DNA of 64,000 nt. It comes from Lactobacillus sp. (GTDB lineage Bacteria; Bacillota; Bacilli; Lactobacillales; Lactobacillaceae). The DNA is taken from the NCBI RefSeq assembly GCF_014803895.1, contig NZ_JAAVAU010000011.1:1-64000 (forward strand), read 5' to 3'. Of the stretch, positions 9,540 to 18,478 are shown one piece after another. The position numbers and the translations under genes are program-made. Numbering within the stretch: position 1 is the stretch's first letter; each line of letters opens with the position of its first letter. The notes beneath the pieces were generated by a model, which searched no databases, had not been told where the DNA came from, and was given only the letters and a program-made list of their open reading frames with translations.

Positions 9540-10268
9540 TTTCTTGCGCCAAACAATTTTGGCTAAAGCAGCTACATCATCACCATTTTTTATTTCATGA
9601 TTAGTAGTTAGCTCTTCTATATCTATTTTTACTAAAGATTGTGCTTCTTGTCTATATTTTACTTCTTTTTTAAAAGTAATATTTAAAGAAAACGGTTCAT
9701 GTGTGTTTAAAAAATCTCTAGGTAATACATCAATCATCCAGTCAAAATAACGACTATTAGTCAAATGATGATTCGTATCTAAGTCATAATATCTCACGCG
9801 ATAAGGTTGACCGTTATCCCATTCTTTTAATGGTCGCGCTTTTTTAAATCGCGGCAGTTTATTTAATTCAGGATTATTAAATCGCTTCATTAACTCAGGA
9901 TCGGGTACTGTCACTTTTCTAGTAGTGAGATTTAAAATAACCCATTGACTCTTAACTTCGATAATTTTATGACCACTTTCATCTTCAACCGCAAAATCAC
10001 GATAAACAAAGAAGCGGTTATATCCACTCGCTTTAGTAGTGAAGTAAACTTTTTCTCGCGCTTTAGGCAAACGCTCAATAGTAAAGTTATAGTCCAATAC
10101 TACCCAACCTAAATTATTCTTCATTAAGTCATTAATTCCAGCATGACCTTTAGACAGTTGTATATTAGAAACTTCCATCATGTATTCAATCAAAAATGGT
10201 AACTCTAACCGTCCCTGTTCATCACAATCACCGTAATCAATTACTTGTTCTTGTTTAAAAACTTCCAT
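9537..10268 (-). CDS. Acyl-ACP thioesterase (FatA-like)
   Basis: Releases fatty acids from acyl-carrier protein in the cytoplasm. The 243 residues form two tandem hot-dog domains: the N-terminal half starts FKQEQVIDYGDCDEQGRL, and the C-terminal half contains VRYYDLDTNHHLTNSRYFDW, where the conserved Asp/Asn/His region lies. Its length and layout match bacterial members of the plant FatA/FatB family. It follows rsmI with a 3-bp gap, so it is in that operon, although no functional link to rRNA methylation is known. Confidence 0.9.
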   Translation of the reverse strand: MEVFKQEQVIDYGDCDEQGRLELPFLIEYMMEVSNIQLSKGHAGINDLMKNNLGWVVLDYNFTIERLPKAREKVYFTTKASGYNRFFVYRDFAVEDESGHKIIEVKSQWVILNLTTRKVTVPDPELMKRFNNPELNKLPRFKKARPLKEWDNGQPYRVRYYDLDTNHHLTNSRYFDWMIDVLPRDFLNTHEPFSLNITFKKEVKYRQEAQSLVKIDIEELTTNHEIKNGDDVAALAKIVWRKK

Positions 10269-10271
10269 CTT

Positions 10272-11129
10272 TTATCCTTGATGATACTTATCATATAGTT
10301 CATTCTTAGAAACACTGTTTTCTTTAGCTACTTGCTTAATGGCATCCTTTTTTGATTTACCTTCATCCACTAGCTGAGAAACTTTATTAACTAATTCTTC
10401 CCAAGAAAGCTGCGCTTCTTCTGTTGTATTTGGTGATACTAATACCACAAATTCCCCACGAGGCTCATTGTCCGTAAAATATTCATTAATTTCACTAATA
10501 CTTCCTCGAATATATTCTTCATGAATTTTAGTTAACTCTCTAGCCAAAGTAATCTGACGATCTGGTTCTAAAATAGTTGCTAAATTTTTTAAAGTCTTCT
10601 TTAAACGATGAGGAGCTTCATAAAAAATTGAAGTACCACGAAAAGCATTCATTTTTTCAAAATATGGAAGTTGTTCACTAGCTTTTCTAGGAACAAAGCC
10701 CCAATAAGTAAAAGGTTGCGCATCAAAACCTGAAGCAATTAACGCAGTCGCAAAAGCTGAAGGTCCTGGTAATGAAACAACTGGGATATCATTCTTGATA
10801 CATTCTTGAACTAAAACGTAACCTGGATCAGAAATTACTGGCATACCTGCATCAGAGATTTCCGCAATTGTCTTTCCTTCTTTAAGTAATTTAATTAATT
10901 CTGGTGCTCGTTCTTTAGAATTATACTTATGAAAAGAAATCATCCGATTGTGAACACCAATCTTTTCTAATAGAATCCCACTAGTTCTCGTATCCTCTGC
11001 CGCAATATAGTCAGCTTCGGTCAAAATTCTTTTAGCTCTTAATGTAATATCTTCTAAATTACCAATTGGTGTTGGCACTAAATAAAGTGTACCAACATCA
11101 TTATTTTTAAAACTACTTTGTCTACGCAT
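10272..11129 (-). CDS. rsmI: 16S rRNA (cytidine1402-2'-O)-methyltransferase
   Basis: A SAM-dependent tetrapyrrole-methylase-fold enzyme that methylates the ribose of C1402 in 16S rRNA. Typical segments are LVPTPIGNLEDIT near the N-terminus, AAEDTRTSG, ISDAGMPVISDPG and the VSLPGPSA loop. The 285-residue length is normal. The C-terminal SKKDAIKQVAKE helix-turn-helix-like extension is also usual. It overlaps yabA by 8 nt. Confidence 0.95.
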   Translation of the reverse strand: MRRQSSFKNNDVGTLYLVPTPIGNLEDITLRAKRILTEADYIAAEDTRTSGILLEKIGVHNRMISFHKYNSKERAPELIKLLKEGKTIAEISDAGMPVISDPGYVLVQECIKNDIPVVSLPGPSAFATALIASGFDAQPFTYWGFVPRKASEQLPYFEKMNAFRGTSIFYEAPHRLKKTLKNLATILEPDRQITLARELTKIHEEYIRGSISEINEYFTDNEPRGEFVVLVSPNTTEEAQLSWEELVNKVSQLVDEGKSKKDAIKQVAKENSVSKNELYDKYHQG

Positions 11130-11481
11130 CTTTTTTTCCTTTATGAGGTTTGGGAACTGGATTTACAAAGTTATCTAAGATATCTAAACAAAACATACAA
11201 TCTTCGCCAGCTTCTCTATGTGACCCATAATATGGATTACAAATATGGAAGCCAGTATTATAAATGTCTTTTAATGACTTTAAACCAGATTGAGATTTTC
11301 CCTCTACTGGTGTTTTAGTCTTGTCCATCTTACTTAACTTGTCACGTAGCAGTTGATTTTCAACTTTTAATTCTGTATTTTCTTTTAAAACATCAAGCAT
11401 ATCATTTTCCAAACCAGCAACAGTTTGGGCCATTTCTTCTAAGCTTTGATGCAACTGCGATAACTGTGAAAAAGGATCCAA
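11122..11481 (-). CDS. yabA: Replication initiation control protein YabA
   Basis: A negative regulator of DnaA-dependent initiation that bridges DnaA and the DnaN clamp. An N-terminal coiled coil (residues 5-60, leucine-rich) is followed by a C-terminal zinc-binding segment containing FHICNPYYG and EDCMFCLD (His-Cys-Cys-Cys). I use TTG at 11481 (119 residues, starting MDPFSQLS) because GAGGTG is 6 bp upstream. It overlaps the end of holB. The order holB-yabA-rsmI is as in Bacillus. Confidence 0.92.
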   Translation of the reverse strand: MDPFSQLSQLHQSLEEMAQTVAGLENDMLDVLKENTELKVENQLLRDKLSKMDKTKTPVEGKSQSGLKSLKDIYNTGFHICNPYYGSHREAGEDCMFCLDILDNFVNPVPKPHKGKKDA

Positions 11482-11492
11482 TTTTAGCACCT

Positions 11493-12350
11493 CTACCATT
11501 CAAACTTCAACACTAAATAATCTAGGCAATTATGAAAATTAACATTATTTGCCCGCATTTTGTCACAATCCATCAATAATTGTAACAGTTGTGCATTTTT
11601 TTCAAAATCAATGTATTTATTTATATTATCTAACGCAAATTGTTTTAATTGATAAAAGACAAACTTTTGACTATTTGGTTTATTAGTTAAGCCTGCTAGC
11701 TTATGAGCTCGTACAATTGCTAAATCGTTATTTTCAAATAACTCTTGATACAGATACTTACACTCTTGTTCTAAATTACTGGTATCGCCTAAATCTTCAA
11801 TTTCCTCTGTACTTAAACCGAATTCTAATAATTGACCTCGCCGACTACTTTCTTCTTCATCGTAAAAATTAATTATTTGAGTTCGAGAACGAACTGTTGG
11901 CAAAATTTGATTAGCATTATTTGTAATTAAAATCGTTACCACTGGGGCGACAGGTTCTTCCAATAAATTTAAAAGTGCATTATTAGCTGCTAAAGTTAAC
12001 TTTTCTGCATTTTCAATAAAGAAAAAACGTCGTGTACCTTCTACAGGACTTTTAGATAACTCTTCTTTTAACGGACGGACCTGATCAATAGATAAAGTTT
12101 GCTTTCCTTCTAATTTTACCAAAAAAACATCAGGATGATTACCGGTAAGAATACGCTGGCATTGATTACAGGTTCCATCTGGTTTATTTTCACCAGTACA
12201 GTTAAATAAACATGCTAACCAATATGCTGTCGCCAGCCCTTTTTCTTGCATAGGATCAACAAAAAGATAAGAATGAGCAATTTTATCATTATTATATGCG
12301 TCTTTTAAAATGTTAGTTTGTTTTTTACCAATATTTTCTAAATTAATCAT
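11493..12350 (-). CDS. holB: DNA polymerase III delta' subunit
   Basis: A clamp-loader subunit acting with DnaX and HolA. The 285-residue AAA+-like protein has a cysteine cluster (CLFNC and CNQCQRI, zinc site) and the segment SIDQVRPLKEEL. The NALLNLLEEP box and the SRTQI sensor stretch are shared with DnaX. The canonical Walker A is absent, as expected for delta'. Its ATG overlaps the stop of the upstream darA gene (TAATG). Confidence 0.92.
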   Translation of the reverse strand: MINLENIGKKQTNILKDAYNNDKIAHSYLFVDPMQEKGLATAYWLACLFNCTGENKPDGTCNQCQRILTGNHPDVFLVKLEGKQTLSIDQVRPLKEELSKSPVEGTRRFFFIENAEKLTLAANNALLNLLEEPVAPVVTILITNNANQILPTVRSRTQIINFYDEEESSRRGQLLEFGLSTEEIEDLGDTSNLEQECKYLYQELFENNDLAIVRAHKLAGLTNKPNSQKFVFYQLKQFALDNINKYIDFEKNAQLLQLLMDCDKMRANNVNFHNCLDYLVLKFEW

Positions 12351-12673
12351 TAAAAGTGCTTAAATTCCTCAACCGGTAATACGAATACTGTTGCCCCACC
12401 AACTGTAACTTTAACTGGTTTTGAAAGCATAGAAGAACCATTGGAAGAAACATTCGGTGAGACAAATTGTTCACGAGTATGTGAACTTTCTTTGATAACA
12501 TCCATCACTTCACTAACGCGATTATCCTCAACCCCAATAATAAAAGTGGTATTTCCAGCTTTTAAAAAGCCACCACTAGTCGCAAGTTTGGTAGCACGAA
12601 TATCCTTTTCAATGAATTTTCTGGATAAAGTAGCTGCATCTTTATCTTGAACTACGGCAAGTATTAATTTCAT
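12350..12673 (-). CDS. darA: Cyclic di-AMP receptor DarA/PstA (YaaQ family)
   Basis: A PII-like signal-transduction protein that binds c-di-AMP. The 107-residue length is typical. The sequence contains the T-loop-flanking segment KLATSGGFLKAGNTTF and the C-terminal GGATVFVLPVE. It sits between tmk and holB, as in Bacillus and other Firmicutes. Its downstream target is not known with certainty even in model species. Confidence 0.92.
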   Translation of the reverse strand: MKLILAVVQDKDAATLSRKFIEKDIRATKLATSGGFLKAGNTTFIIGVEDNRVSEVMDVIKESSHTREQFVSPNVSSNGSSMLSKPVKVTVGGATVFVLPVEEFKHF

Positions 12674-12685
12674 AATTTCAAGTCC

Positions 12686-13327
12686 TTACTTAAATATTTC
12701 TGGTAACTGCCTTTTTATCATTTTAACACTTTGTGCTACTACTTCTGATAATGAGACACTTGCATCAATATTTTTTACTCTCTCAGGATACATCTTTTCA
12801 ATTTCTTTGTATCCCTCATAAACCTTTTGATGAAATTCTAGTTTCTCTTGCTCTAAACGGTCCTCTTGGTCAGGTCTAAGCCTCTTAATTCTAGTTAAAC
12901 CTTCTGCCGGATCAATATCTAAAAATAACGTTAAATCAGGCTCTAAATAGCTTGTTGCAAAATCATTTATTTTTTTAACTTCGTCAATGCCTAATCCACG
13001 CCCTTTTCCTTGGTAAGCAAGTGAGCTATCGACAAAACGATCTGAAAAAATAATTTTTCCTTCTTTCAAAGCTGGCTCCATAATCTCACTTATATGTTGA
13101 CTTCGAGAAGCAGCATAAAGAAGCGCTTCAGTCTTGTCATCCATTTCTTTATTTATAGGATTAAGAATAATCTGTCTAATATTTTCAGAAATTTTAGAAC
13201 CACCCGGTTCACGCGTAATAATGTATGGTTGTTTTAATTGTGAACCAATTTTTTTAATAACTTCGTGTAAAACAGTAGTTTTCCCTGCGCCATCTGGTCC
13301 CTCAAAAGTAATTAAATATCCTTTCAT
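12686..13327 (-). CDS. tmk: Thymidylate kinase
   Basis: Phosphorylates dTMP to dTDP. The Walker [10 protein letters not shown] starts near residue 10, with the DR-containing segment [13 protein letters not shown] and the LID-region arginines further on. The 213-residue length is normal. It is the first gene of the tmk-darA-holB-yabA-rsmI run. A terminator of the preceding recR-yaaL unit ends about 35 bp upstream. Confidence 0.96.
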   Translation of the reverse strand: MKGYLITFEGPDGAGKTTVLHEVIKKIGSQLKQPYIITREPGGSKISENIRQIILNPINKEMDDKTEALLYAASRSQHISEIMEPALKEGKIIFSDRFVDSSLAYQGKGRGLGIDEVKKINDFATSYLEPDLTLFLDIDPAEGLTRIKRLRPDQEDRLEQEKLEFHQKVYEGYKEIEKMYPERVKNIDASVSLSEVVAQSVKMIKRQLPEIFK

Positions 13328-13363
13328 AATTTCCTCCCTACTCTGAATTTTACTTTAACTAAC

Positions 13364-13389
13364 AAAAAAGGTCCATGATAACATGGACC
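13364..13389 (-). terminator. Terminator after yaaL
   Basis: Minus-strand arms GGTCCATG and CATGGACC with a 4-nt loop, followed by TTTTTT. It sits just after the yaaL stop codon. Confidence 0.85.
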
Positions 13390-13394
13390 ACAAC

Positions 13395-13631
13395 TTATTT
13401 TGTAATTACACTATATGGATTGTTAGATTTAGCATGGCGCCGTCTAGCTTCTTCATATAAAAAATTATATTTCGCATGTAAAATTTGATCTGCAATTCGA
13501 TTTTCATTGGATAAATCTAAAGTAGTTGATGCAAAAGTTTTTTGAACTACTAGTTGATGTTGAAGATTTGAAATTACTTTTAATAATTTCTCGTCGCCTT
13601 CTTCTTTTACATGATGCTTTTTTCCAATCAT
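13395..13631 (-). CDS. yaaL: YaaL family protein (DUF2508)
   Basis: A 78-residue, charged, mostly helical protein of unknown function, recognised mainly by its place immediately after recR (4-nt ATGA overlap), as in Bacillus. The segment [15 protein letters not shown] fits the family. No membrane segment or catalytic motif is visible. Confidence 0.8.
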   Translation of the reverse strand: MIGKKHHVKEEGDEKLLKVISNLQHQLVVQKTFASTTLDLSNENRIADQILHAKYNFLYEEARRRHAKSNNPYSVITK

Positions 13632-14227
13632 AGACTTGTTCTCCCTTGAACAGCACGTTTCAATGTAATTGAGTTGGCATATTCAATATCACTACCAACT
13701 GCTAAACCAGCTGCTAACCGTGTTACTTTGATACCAGCTGGTTTAATCAATTTGCCAATATACATCGCAGTTGCTTCACCCTCAGAAGTTGAATTAAGTG
13801 CTAAAATTACTTCTTTAATATCATCATTTTTTTGAAGACGAGTAATCAAACTTTTGATATTTACTTCTTCTGGTCCCACGCCATCCATAGGTGACAATAC
13901 ACCATGTAAAACGTGATATAAACCGTTATATTCACCCATTTCTTCAAATGCCATGACATCTTTAGCCTGTTCAACTACCATAATTGTTGATTGATCACGA
14001 TTAGGATCACGACAAATTACACACGGATCACTTTCAGTAATATTTCCGCAAATAGAACAATAATGAATATCTTCTTTAATTTGCAGTAAGGACTTAGAAA
14101 AGTCTTCTACATCAGCTTTAGGCATATCCAAAGTATAAAAAGCTAAACGAGTTGCAGTTTTTTCACCAATACCTGGTAATTTCATGTAACTTTCAATCAA
14201 ACGTGCAATTGGTAATGGATATTGCAT
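13628..14227 (-). CDS. recR: Recombination mediator RecR
   Basis: Promotes RecA loading with RecF/RecO in recombinational repair. The 199 residues begin with a helix-hairpin-helix ([14 protein letters not shown]). A four-cysteine zinc finger ([17 protein letters not shown]) and a Toprim domain with the segment [19 protein letters not shown] follow. It is coupled to ybaB (2 bp gap) and overlaps yaaL. Confidence 0.97.
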   Translation of the reverse strand: MQYPLPIARLIESYMKLPGIGEKTATRLAFYTLDMPKADVEDFSKSLLQIKEDIHYCSICGNITESDPCVICRDPNRDQSTIMVVEQAKDVMAFEEMGEYNGLYHVLHGVLSPMDGVGPEEVNIKSLITRLQKNDDIKEVILALNSTSEGEATAMYIGKLIKPAGIKVTRLAAGLAVGSDIEYANSITLKRAVQGRTSL

Positions 14228-14229
14228 TG

Positions 14230-14562
14230 TTACATCAAGCCCTTAGTATATTTACCCATTGATGCTTGAGTTGCATCTTCAACTTCTTTAATCCCTTTAT
14301 TAACTGCATCAATAACTAAATCTTGAAGCATATCTGGATCATCTGGATCAATAGCTTCAGCAGCGATTTTAATATCTTTTAACTTACGATCACCACTAAA
14401 AGTAGCTACAACCAAATCATCAACTGATTTACCCACAAATTCCTTAGTAGATAAATTAGCTTGTTCTTCAGCCATTTGTTTTTGCATTTTTTTAGCTTGC
14501 TTGATTAAATTTTGCATGTTTCCCATGTTACCCATGCCACCAAAATTAGGTCTTTTACCCAT
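14230..14562 (-). CDS. Nucleoid-associated protein, YbaB/EbfC family
   Basis: A small dimeric DNA-binding protein. The 110 residues have a Met/Gly-rich start ([18 protein letters not shown]) and the conserved [16 protein letters not shown] segment. Position between dnaX and recR is universal in Firmicutes. The precise role, in nucleoid organisation or repair, is not settled. Confidence 0.93.
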   Translation of the reverse strand: MGKRPNFGGMGNMGNMQNLIKQAKKMQKQMAEEQANLSTKEFVGKSVDDLVVATFSGDRKLKDIKIAAEAIDPDDPDMLQDLVIDAVNKGIKEVEDATQASMGKYTKGLM

Positions 14563-14599
14563 AATAATATCTCCTTTATTTTTACTTATAGTTTCTATT

Positions 14600-16405
14600 C
14601 TAATCTTTGATATGTGCTAAATCACCAAAAAGTTCTTGAGCTTTACCAATTATTTCTTTTTTATTTTCTTCGTTTACCTTAGAAGCATCAGATTCTTGTT
14701 GAGTTTCTTGACTCAATTTTTTAATCTTCTTAGCAAGTAATTCTTGTTTATGACTTTGTACAAAATCACTTCTTACTTGTTGCCAAGAATCAGCCGGTAC
14801 TAAAACAATACCATAATTATGCTTAGTCATCTTAGCAATTTGAGCTTCTAATGTTTCCAAGAACTGATTATTAGTAGTAGCTTTTTCAAACCATAATTCA
14901 TACTTACAGCTTAACACTACCTGATCAGCACTAGCTGCTACTGGCGTCAAAATATCAAGTAAAGCCTTTTGAGATACACTAAACGTAGATACAACGTCGC
15001 CCCAAGTATCTTTAATCACAGAAATATCAGCACTAGTAGCATTTTCCAAAACATGATAAACCTGACGTCGATTATTCTCTTTGGCTACATTATTTTTTAT
15101 TTTAGCCTTAGGTGTTTTTGGTTTTTGACTACTCTTAGCAACAGATACTGGCTTTTGAGAAACAGTAGTCTGTTCAATTTTACCAGAAAAATTCTCGCTC
15201 GAAGCAACCGACTTAGATGAATTTATTACTAACTTAGCTATTTTCTCTTCAAGTAAAGCAAGTTTATTTTTTAAACTATCTATTTCAGCCTTATGTGGCG
15301 TAGTAACTTGCTGGTTAGACGATAACTGGTTTGGTGCAATTTCTTTAGTCATTTGCACTACAAATACATCAAGCGGAATCTCTTGCTGATTAGTGAAACG
15401 TAAATCATTAATTGCTTGGTTAGCTAACTTAACTAATCTCAAAAAATTATCACTAGGCAATTTTTTTAATTCTTCAACATAATTTTCAAGTAAAAATGTA
15501 TTTTGCTTATTGCCCTTAATTGCAAGCATCGCTTGAACACTTAGTCGAATCAATTCATCTAAGATATTCTTACTACTAGCGCCATTGTTAAGTAGGTCTT
15601 TAACTTGAGATAAAGAACTTTCCGTGGCTTGTTGATTTAAGCTTAAAAATAACTTTTCTATTTTTTCTTGGTCAGCAAAACTAGTAATTTCTAAAGCATC
15701 TTTATACTTTACACTGTCTTGATCATATGACAAAATTTGATCCAAAATGCTTAAGCTATCCCGCATTCCGCCATCTGCAACCTGTGCAATCACCTTTAAA
15801 GCCTTGGAATCATAATTAATTTTTTCTTGATTTAAAATATATTCCATTCTGGCAATTAAGTCTTGTTGATCAATTCGCTTAAAATTATAACGTTGTGTTC
15901 TCGAAATAATTGTTGCTGGAACTTTTTGGAGTTCAGTAGTTGCCAAAATAAATACCACATGCTCAGGCGGCTCCTCTAATGTTTTAAGCAACGCATTAAA
16001 GGCTCCCATGGAAAGCATATGAACTTCGTCAATGATATAAACCTTATATTTTCCTTGAGTTGGTGCATATTTAACTTTATCGCGAATTTCTCGAATTTCA
16101 TCAACTCCATTATTTGAAGCAGCGTCAATTTCAATAATATCGCTCATAGCACCCTTATCAGCAGCAAGACAATTTTCACACTCATTGCATGGTTCACCAT
16201 CTTGCAAATTAGTACAATTAAGAGCCTTGGCAAAAATTTTAGCACATGAAGTCTTTCCAGTACCTCTTGGTCCGGCAAACAAGAAAGCATGCGAAATTTT
16301 ACCTCGCTTGATGGCATTTTTTAATGTATCAGTTATCGCAGTCTGTCCAACCACTGAATCAAACGAACGTGGTCGCCATTTGCGATACAGCGCTTGATAA
16401 GCCAT
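14600..16405 (-). CDS. dnaX: DNA polymerase III subunits gamma/tau
   Basis: The clamp-loader ATPase. The AAA+ domain carries Walker A GPRGTGKTSCAK near residue 45, a Cys4 zinc module (CTNLQDGEPCNECENC), DEVHMLS as Walker B and an SRTQRY sensor. A helical domain III follows. The long Lys/Gln/Ser-rich C-terminal region (about 380-601) is the variable tau part that contacts polymerase and helicase. The start ATG at 16405 has AAGGAG upstream. The SRP RNA lies immediately upstream, and dnaX-ybaB-recR-yaaL form one unit. Confidence 0.96.
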   Translation of the reverse strand: MAYQALYRKWRPRSFDSVVGQTAITDTLKNAIKRGKISHAFLFAGPRGTGKTSCAKIFAKALNCTNLQDGEPCNECENCLAADKGAMSDIIEIDAASNNGVDEIREIRDKVKYAPTQGKYKVYIIDEVHMLSMGAFNALLKTLEEPPEHVVFILATTELQKVPATIISRTQRYNFKRIDQQDLIARMEYILNQEKINYDSKALKVIAQVADGGMRDSLSILDQILSYDQDSVKYKDALEITSFADQEKIEKLFLSLNQQATESSLSQVKDLLNNGASSKNILDELIRLSVQAMLAIKGNKQNTFLLENYVEELKKLPSDNFLRLVKLANQAINDLRFTNQQEIPLDVFVVQMTKEIAPNQLSSNQQVTTPHKAEIDSLKNKLALLEEKIAKLVINSSKSVASSENFSGKIEQTTVSQKPVSVAKSSQKPKTPKAKIKNNVAKENNRRQVYHVLENATSADISVIKDTWGDVVSTFSVSQKALLDILTPVAASADQVVLSCKYELWFEKATTNNQFLETLEAQIAKMTKHNYGIVLVPADSWQQVRSDFVQSHKQELLAKKIKKLSQETQQESDASKVNEENKKEIIGKAQELFGDLAHIKD

Positions 16406-16432
16406 TTGTACTCCTTACTTTCTTTCTGAATA

Positions 16433-16467
16433 AAAAAGCTCCTAACTCTTTAAAAGAGTTAAGAGCA
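16433..16467 (-). terminator. Hairpin terminator between SRP RNA and dnaX
   Basis: Minus-strand arms GCTCTTAACTCTT and AAGAGTTAGGAGC with one mismatch, followed by TTTTTT. It ends 28 bp before the dnaX start. Confidence 0.8.
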
Positions 16468-16480
16468 TGTTAAATGTCTC

Positions 16481-16562
16481 AAAAAAAGGCACATGCCCAA
16501 ACAACCTTAGTGCTGCTACCTTCCGGTCCTGACACAATTCAGCAGTTGAACATTGCCCATAA
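16481..16562 (-). ncRNA. ffs: Signal recognition particle RNA, small bacterial type
   Basis: The minus strand contains the conserved domain IV hairpin core, with GTCAGGACCGGAAGG followed by TAGCAGCACTAA. This is the Ffh-binding asymmetric loop with a GGAA tetraloop. Complementary ends (GGGCAATG near the 5' side and GCATGTGCC at the 3' side) close the stem, and a T-run follows. It lies between tadA and dnaX, as scr does in Bacillus. Ends are approximate. Confidence 0.9.
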
Positions 16563-16565
16563 ACT

Positions 16566-16594
16566 ATAATAACGTATTTTTTTAAAATTTTCCA
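16566..16594 (-). promoter_or_regulatory. Candidate SRP RNA promoter
   Basis: The minus strand has a -10 TATTAT at 16566-16571, with a weak TGGAAA at -35 spacing. It would start transcription within a few bases of the RNA 5' end. The position supports it; the -35 is poor. Confidence 0.4.
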
Positions 16595-16597
16595 CCA

Positions 16598-17086
16598 TTA
16601 ATTACGATTAGTTTCCTTTTGTTTTTTTCTAATCTGTCGAAAAAAATCTTTAAGCATTTGAGCAGCTTGAGGTTGATATAATCCACCAAAAACTTGGGGA
16701 TGATGATTAAATTTTTCAACTTTAAACAAATCAACTACACTTCCCGCTGCACCCGCTTTAGGATCAAAGGCTCCATAGTAAATGTCTTTAATTCGTGAAT
16801 TAATAATCGCACCTGCACACATAGGACAAGGTTCAAGCGTCACAAATAAACTACAATCAATCAAACGCCAGGATCCTAAATTTTGACAAGCTTGTCGAAT
16901 AGCAATCATTTCAGCATGTTGAGTACTATCCTCATCAAGTTCTCTTCTATTATAACCCTCTCCAATTACTTCACCATTGGAATTTACCACGATAGCACCG
17001 ATAGGGACTTCTCCTTGTTTTTCTGCTTTTTTAGCTTGCGAAAATGCAAGCTTCATAAACTTTTCTTTATCTTCTTTTGAAAGCAA
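16598..17086 (-). CDS. tadA: tRNA-specific adenosine deaminase
   Basis: Converts A34 to inosine in tRNA-Arg(ACG). The zinc site is His57-Ala-Glu59 plus Cys87 and Cys90 (PCPMC); Glu59 is the proton shuttle. The 162-residue length is standard. The start is TTG at 17086, with GGGAGA about 6 bp upstream. It follows the methyltransferase gene by 12 bp and precedes SRP RNA, the usual Firmicutes arrangement. Confidence 0.95.
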   Translation of the reverse strand: MLSKEDKEKFMKLAFSQAKKAEKQGEVPIGAIVVNSNGEVIGEGYNRRELDEDSTQHAEMIAIRQACQNLGSWRLIDCSLFVTLEPCPMCAGAIINSRIKDIYYGAFDPKAGAAGSVVDLFKVEKFNHHPQVFGGLYQPQAAQMLKDFFRQIRKKQKETNRN

Positions 17087-17098
17087 GATCTCTCTCCC

Positions 17099-17719
17099 TT
17101 AATCTTTTATACTTCTTAAAATATAGTAACCCTTATCACGAGCTAAAATTTCACAATTTCCATACGTTTCTTCCATTAGCTTACGTGCGCTTGGTGCTCC
17201 TTGCTTTTTCTGAATTACGGCTAAAATACTTCCTCCAGTAACTAAATGATCAAACGCACCAGTCAAAATTTCATCTACTACCTTTTTACCAGCTCGAATT
17301 GGTGGATTAGTTAAAATTAAACCATATTTTTTATCTTTGGGAATATTTTCATAAACATTAGAAGAATAAATATTTACATTCTCAATCTGATTGAAGTCGG
17401 CATTTCTTTTAGCTAAATTTAATGCTCTTTCGTTCACATCAATCATATCTACTTCCTGATTTGGCCAAAATTTTGCAGCAAATAATCCAATAGGACCATA
17501 GCCCGTTCCTACATCTAAAATGTTATCATCTGGAAAACTTATTTTCTCCATCGTCTTAATTAATACTCCAGATCCATAATCAATTCTTAATTTTGAAAAA
17601 ACTCCTGCATCTGTTGTAAATTTTAAATCTATTCCATCAACATGATAATCCACTAAACGTTCGTCATGCTTAGCATTTGGATCTACGGCAAAATACATTT
17701 GATTTTTTTCTTGGTTCAT
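17099..17719 (-). CDS. Class I SAM methyltransferase, RsmC/YbxB-like
   Basis: A 206-residue methyltransferase. The SAM-binding motif DVGTGYGPIG is near residue 65 and the catalytic NPPIRAG segment near residue 125. The NPP[IF]RAGK form is typical of the RsmC/RlmG small-subunit rRNA guanine methyltransferase group. The N-terminal FTTDAGVFSKLRIDYGSG stretch also fits. The exact rRNA target in lactobacilli is not known. It probably starts the mtase-tadA unit. Confidence 0.85.
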   Translation of the reverse strand: MNQEKNQMYFAVDPNAKHDERLVDYHVDGIDLKFTTDAGVFSKLRIDYGSGVLIKTMEKISFPDDNILDVGTGYGPIGLFAAKFWPNQEVDMIDVNERALNLAKRNADFNQIENVNIYSSNVYENIPKDKKYGLILTNPPIRAGKKVVDEILTGAFDHLVTGGSILAVIQKKQGAPSARKLMEETYGNCEILARDKGYYILRSIKD

Positions 17720-17778
17720 TTTTATTATCCTTTATTCTGCTAAATATAGTTTACTAATTTTTCTACAAGATTTCTTGA

Positions 17779-17806
17779 TTGACATTTACTTATATTAATG
17801 TAAAAT
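17779..17806 (+). promoter_or_regulatory. Promoter of the small membrane protein gene at 17848
   Basis: A perfect TTGACA and a TAAAAT -10 at 16-bp spacing, about 41 bp before the start codon. Confidence 0.55.
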
Positions 17807-17847
17807 TTAAATTAAAATAATTTAATATTAGTTTAAGAGGGAGAGAC

Positions 17848-18099
17848 ATGAATACCTTAATTACTAGTCTATTATTTCCTTCCTTAAAATGGTTCTTGAC
17901 CAATAGCGGAGGTATCCTAGGTATTAGCGCATTCCTAAGTTTAGGTTTATTAGCAATTACTATTTTTATATTATTTCACCTTCAAGATTATAAAAAATTT
18001 ACTGCTATCACTTTTATTTTTTTGAGTTCTATTTCACTTAGTTTCTCATTATTTATGTGTCTAACCTTATATAAATATATGCTAGCATTAGTAATCTAA
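17848..18099 (+). CDS. Small hydrophobic membrane protein, unknown
   Basis: I do not recognise this 83-residue protein. It has two clear membrane segments (about 23-43 and 50-75) joined by a short charged loop (HLQDYKKF). GAGGGAGAG lies just ahead of the ATG, and a good promoter is present upstream, so expression is likely. It is one of two consecutive plus-strand small membrane protein genes between the methyltransferase and rplL. No function can be proposed. Confidence 0.65.
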   Translation: MNTLITSLLFPSLKWFLTNSGGILGISAFLSLGLLAITIFILFHLQDYKKFTAITFIFLSSISLSFSLFMCLTLYKYMLALVI

Positions 18100-18101
18100 T
18101 C

Positions 18102-18131
18102 TTGTACAACTTCCTTTCCGAATTATATAAT
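18102..18131 (+). promoter_or_regulatory. Promoter of the small membrane protein gene at 18168
   Basis: TTGTAC and a perfect TATAAT separated by 18 bp, 36 bp before the start codon. Confidence 0.55.
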
Positions 18132-18167
18132 TAAAAGAAGACCTTCAAATCAGAAAGGATTTAATTT

Positions 18168-18395
18168 ATGGATATTTCAATTCCAATTTTTATTATTTTA
18201 ATTGTAATCGGATTAATAGCTATAGGTATAGGTTTTAAGATTAAGGGTAAAGAAAAAGTTTTCGGTCGTCAACTTGATACGAGTAAACAAACCTGGGCAA
18301 GATTTTGGCTTACTTGTGGTTGGGTAATTTTAGCTTTATCAATACTTTATTTAGTATTTGGTATTATTTTACACCTATATCTTAAATTATATTAG
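18168..18395 (+). CDS. Small membrane protein, unknown
   Basis: A 75-residue protein with an N-terminal membrane segment (about 5-25), a basic central loop (KIKGKEKVFGRQLD) and a second segment (about 46-70). It is not recognised as any family. AGAAAGGA is about 9 bp before the ATG, and a separate promoter precedes it. It is distinct in sequence from its upstream neighbour. It ends at the terminator shared with rplL. Confidence 0.65.
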   Translation: MDISIPIFIILIVIGLIAIGIGFKIKGKEKVFGRQLDTSKQTWARFWLTCGWVILALSILYLVFGIILHLYLKLY

Positions 18396-18424
18396 ACAGA
18401 CTTACTACATGTTTTATTTAAAAT

Positions 18425-18462
18425 AAAAAAAGAGCAGATGCATTTGCAATCTGCTCTTTTCT
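18425..18462. terminator. Bidirectional terminator between 18168 gene and rplL
   Basis: Arms AAGAGCAGAT (18430-18439) and ATCTGCTCTT (18449-18458) are flanked by A- and T-runs, so the hairpin can stop both the plus-strand gene and rplJL. Confidence 0.85.
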
Positions 18463-18478
18463 TTTAATGAACCGTTAA

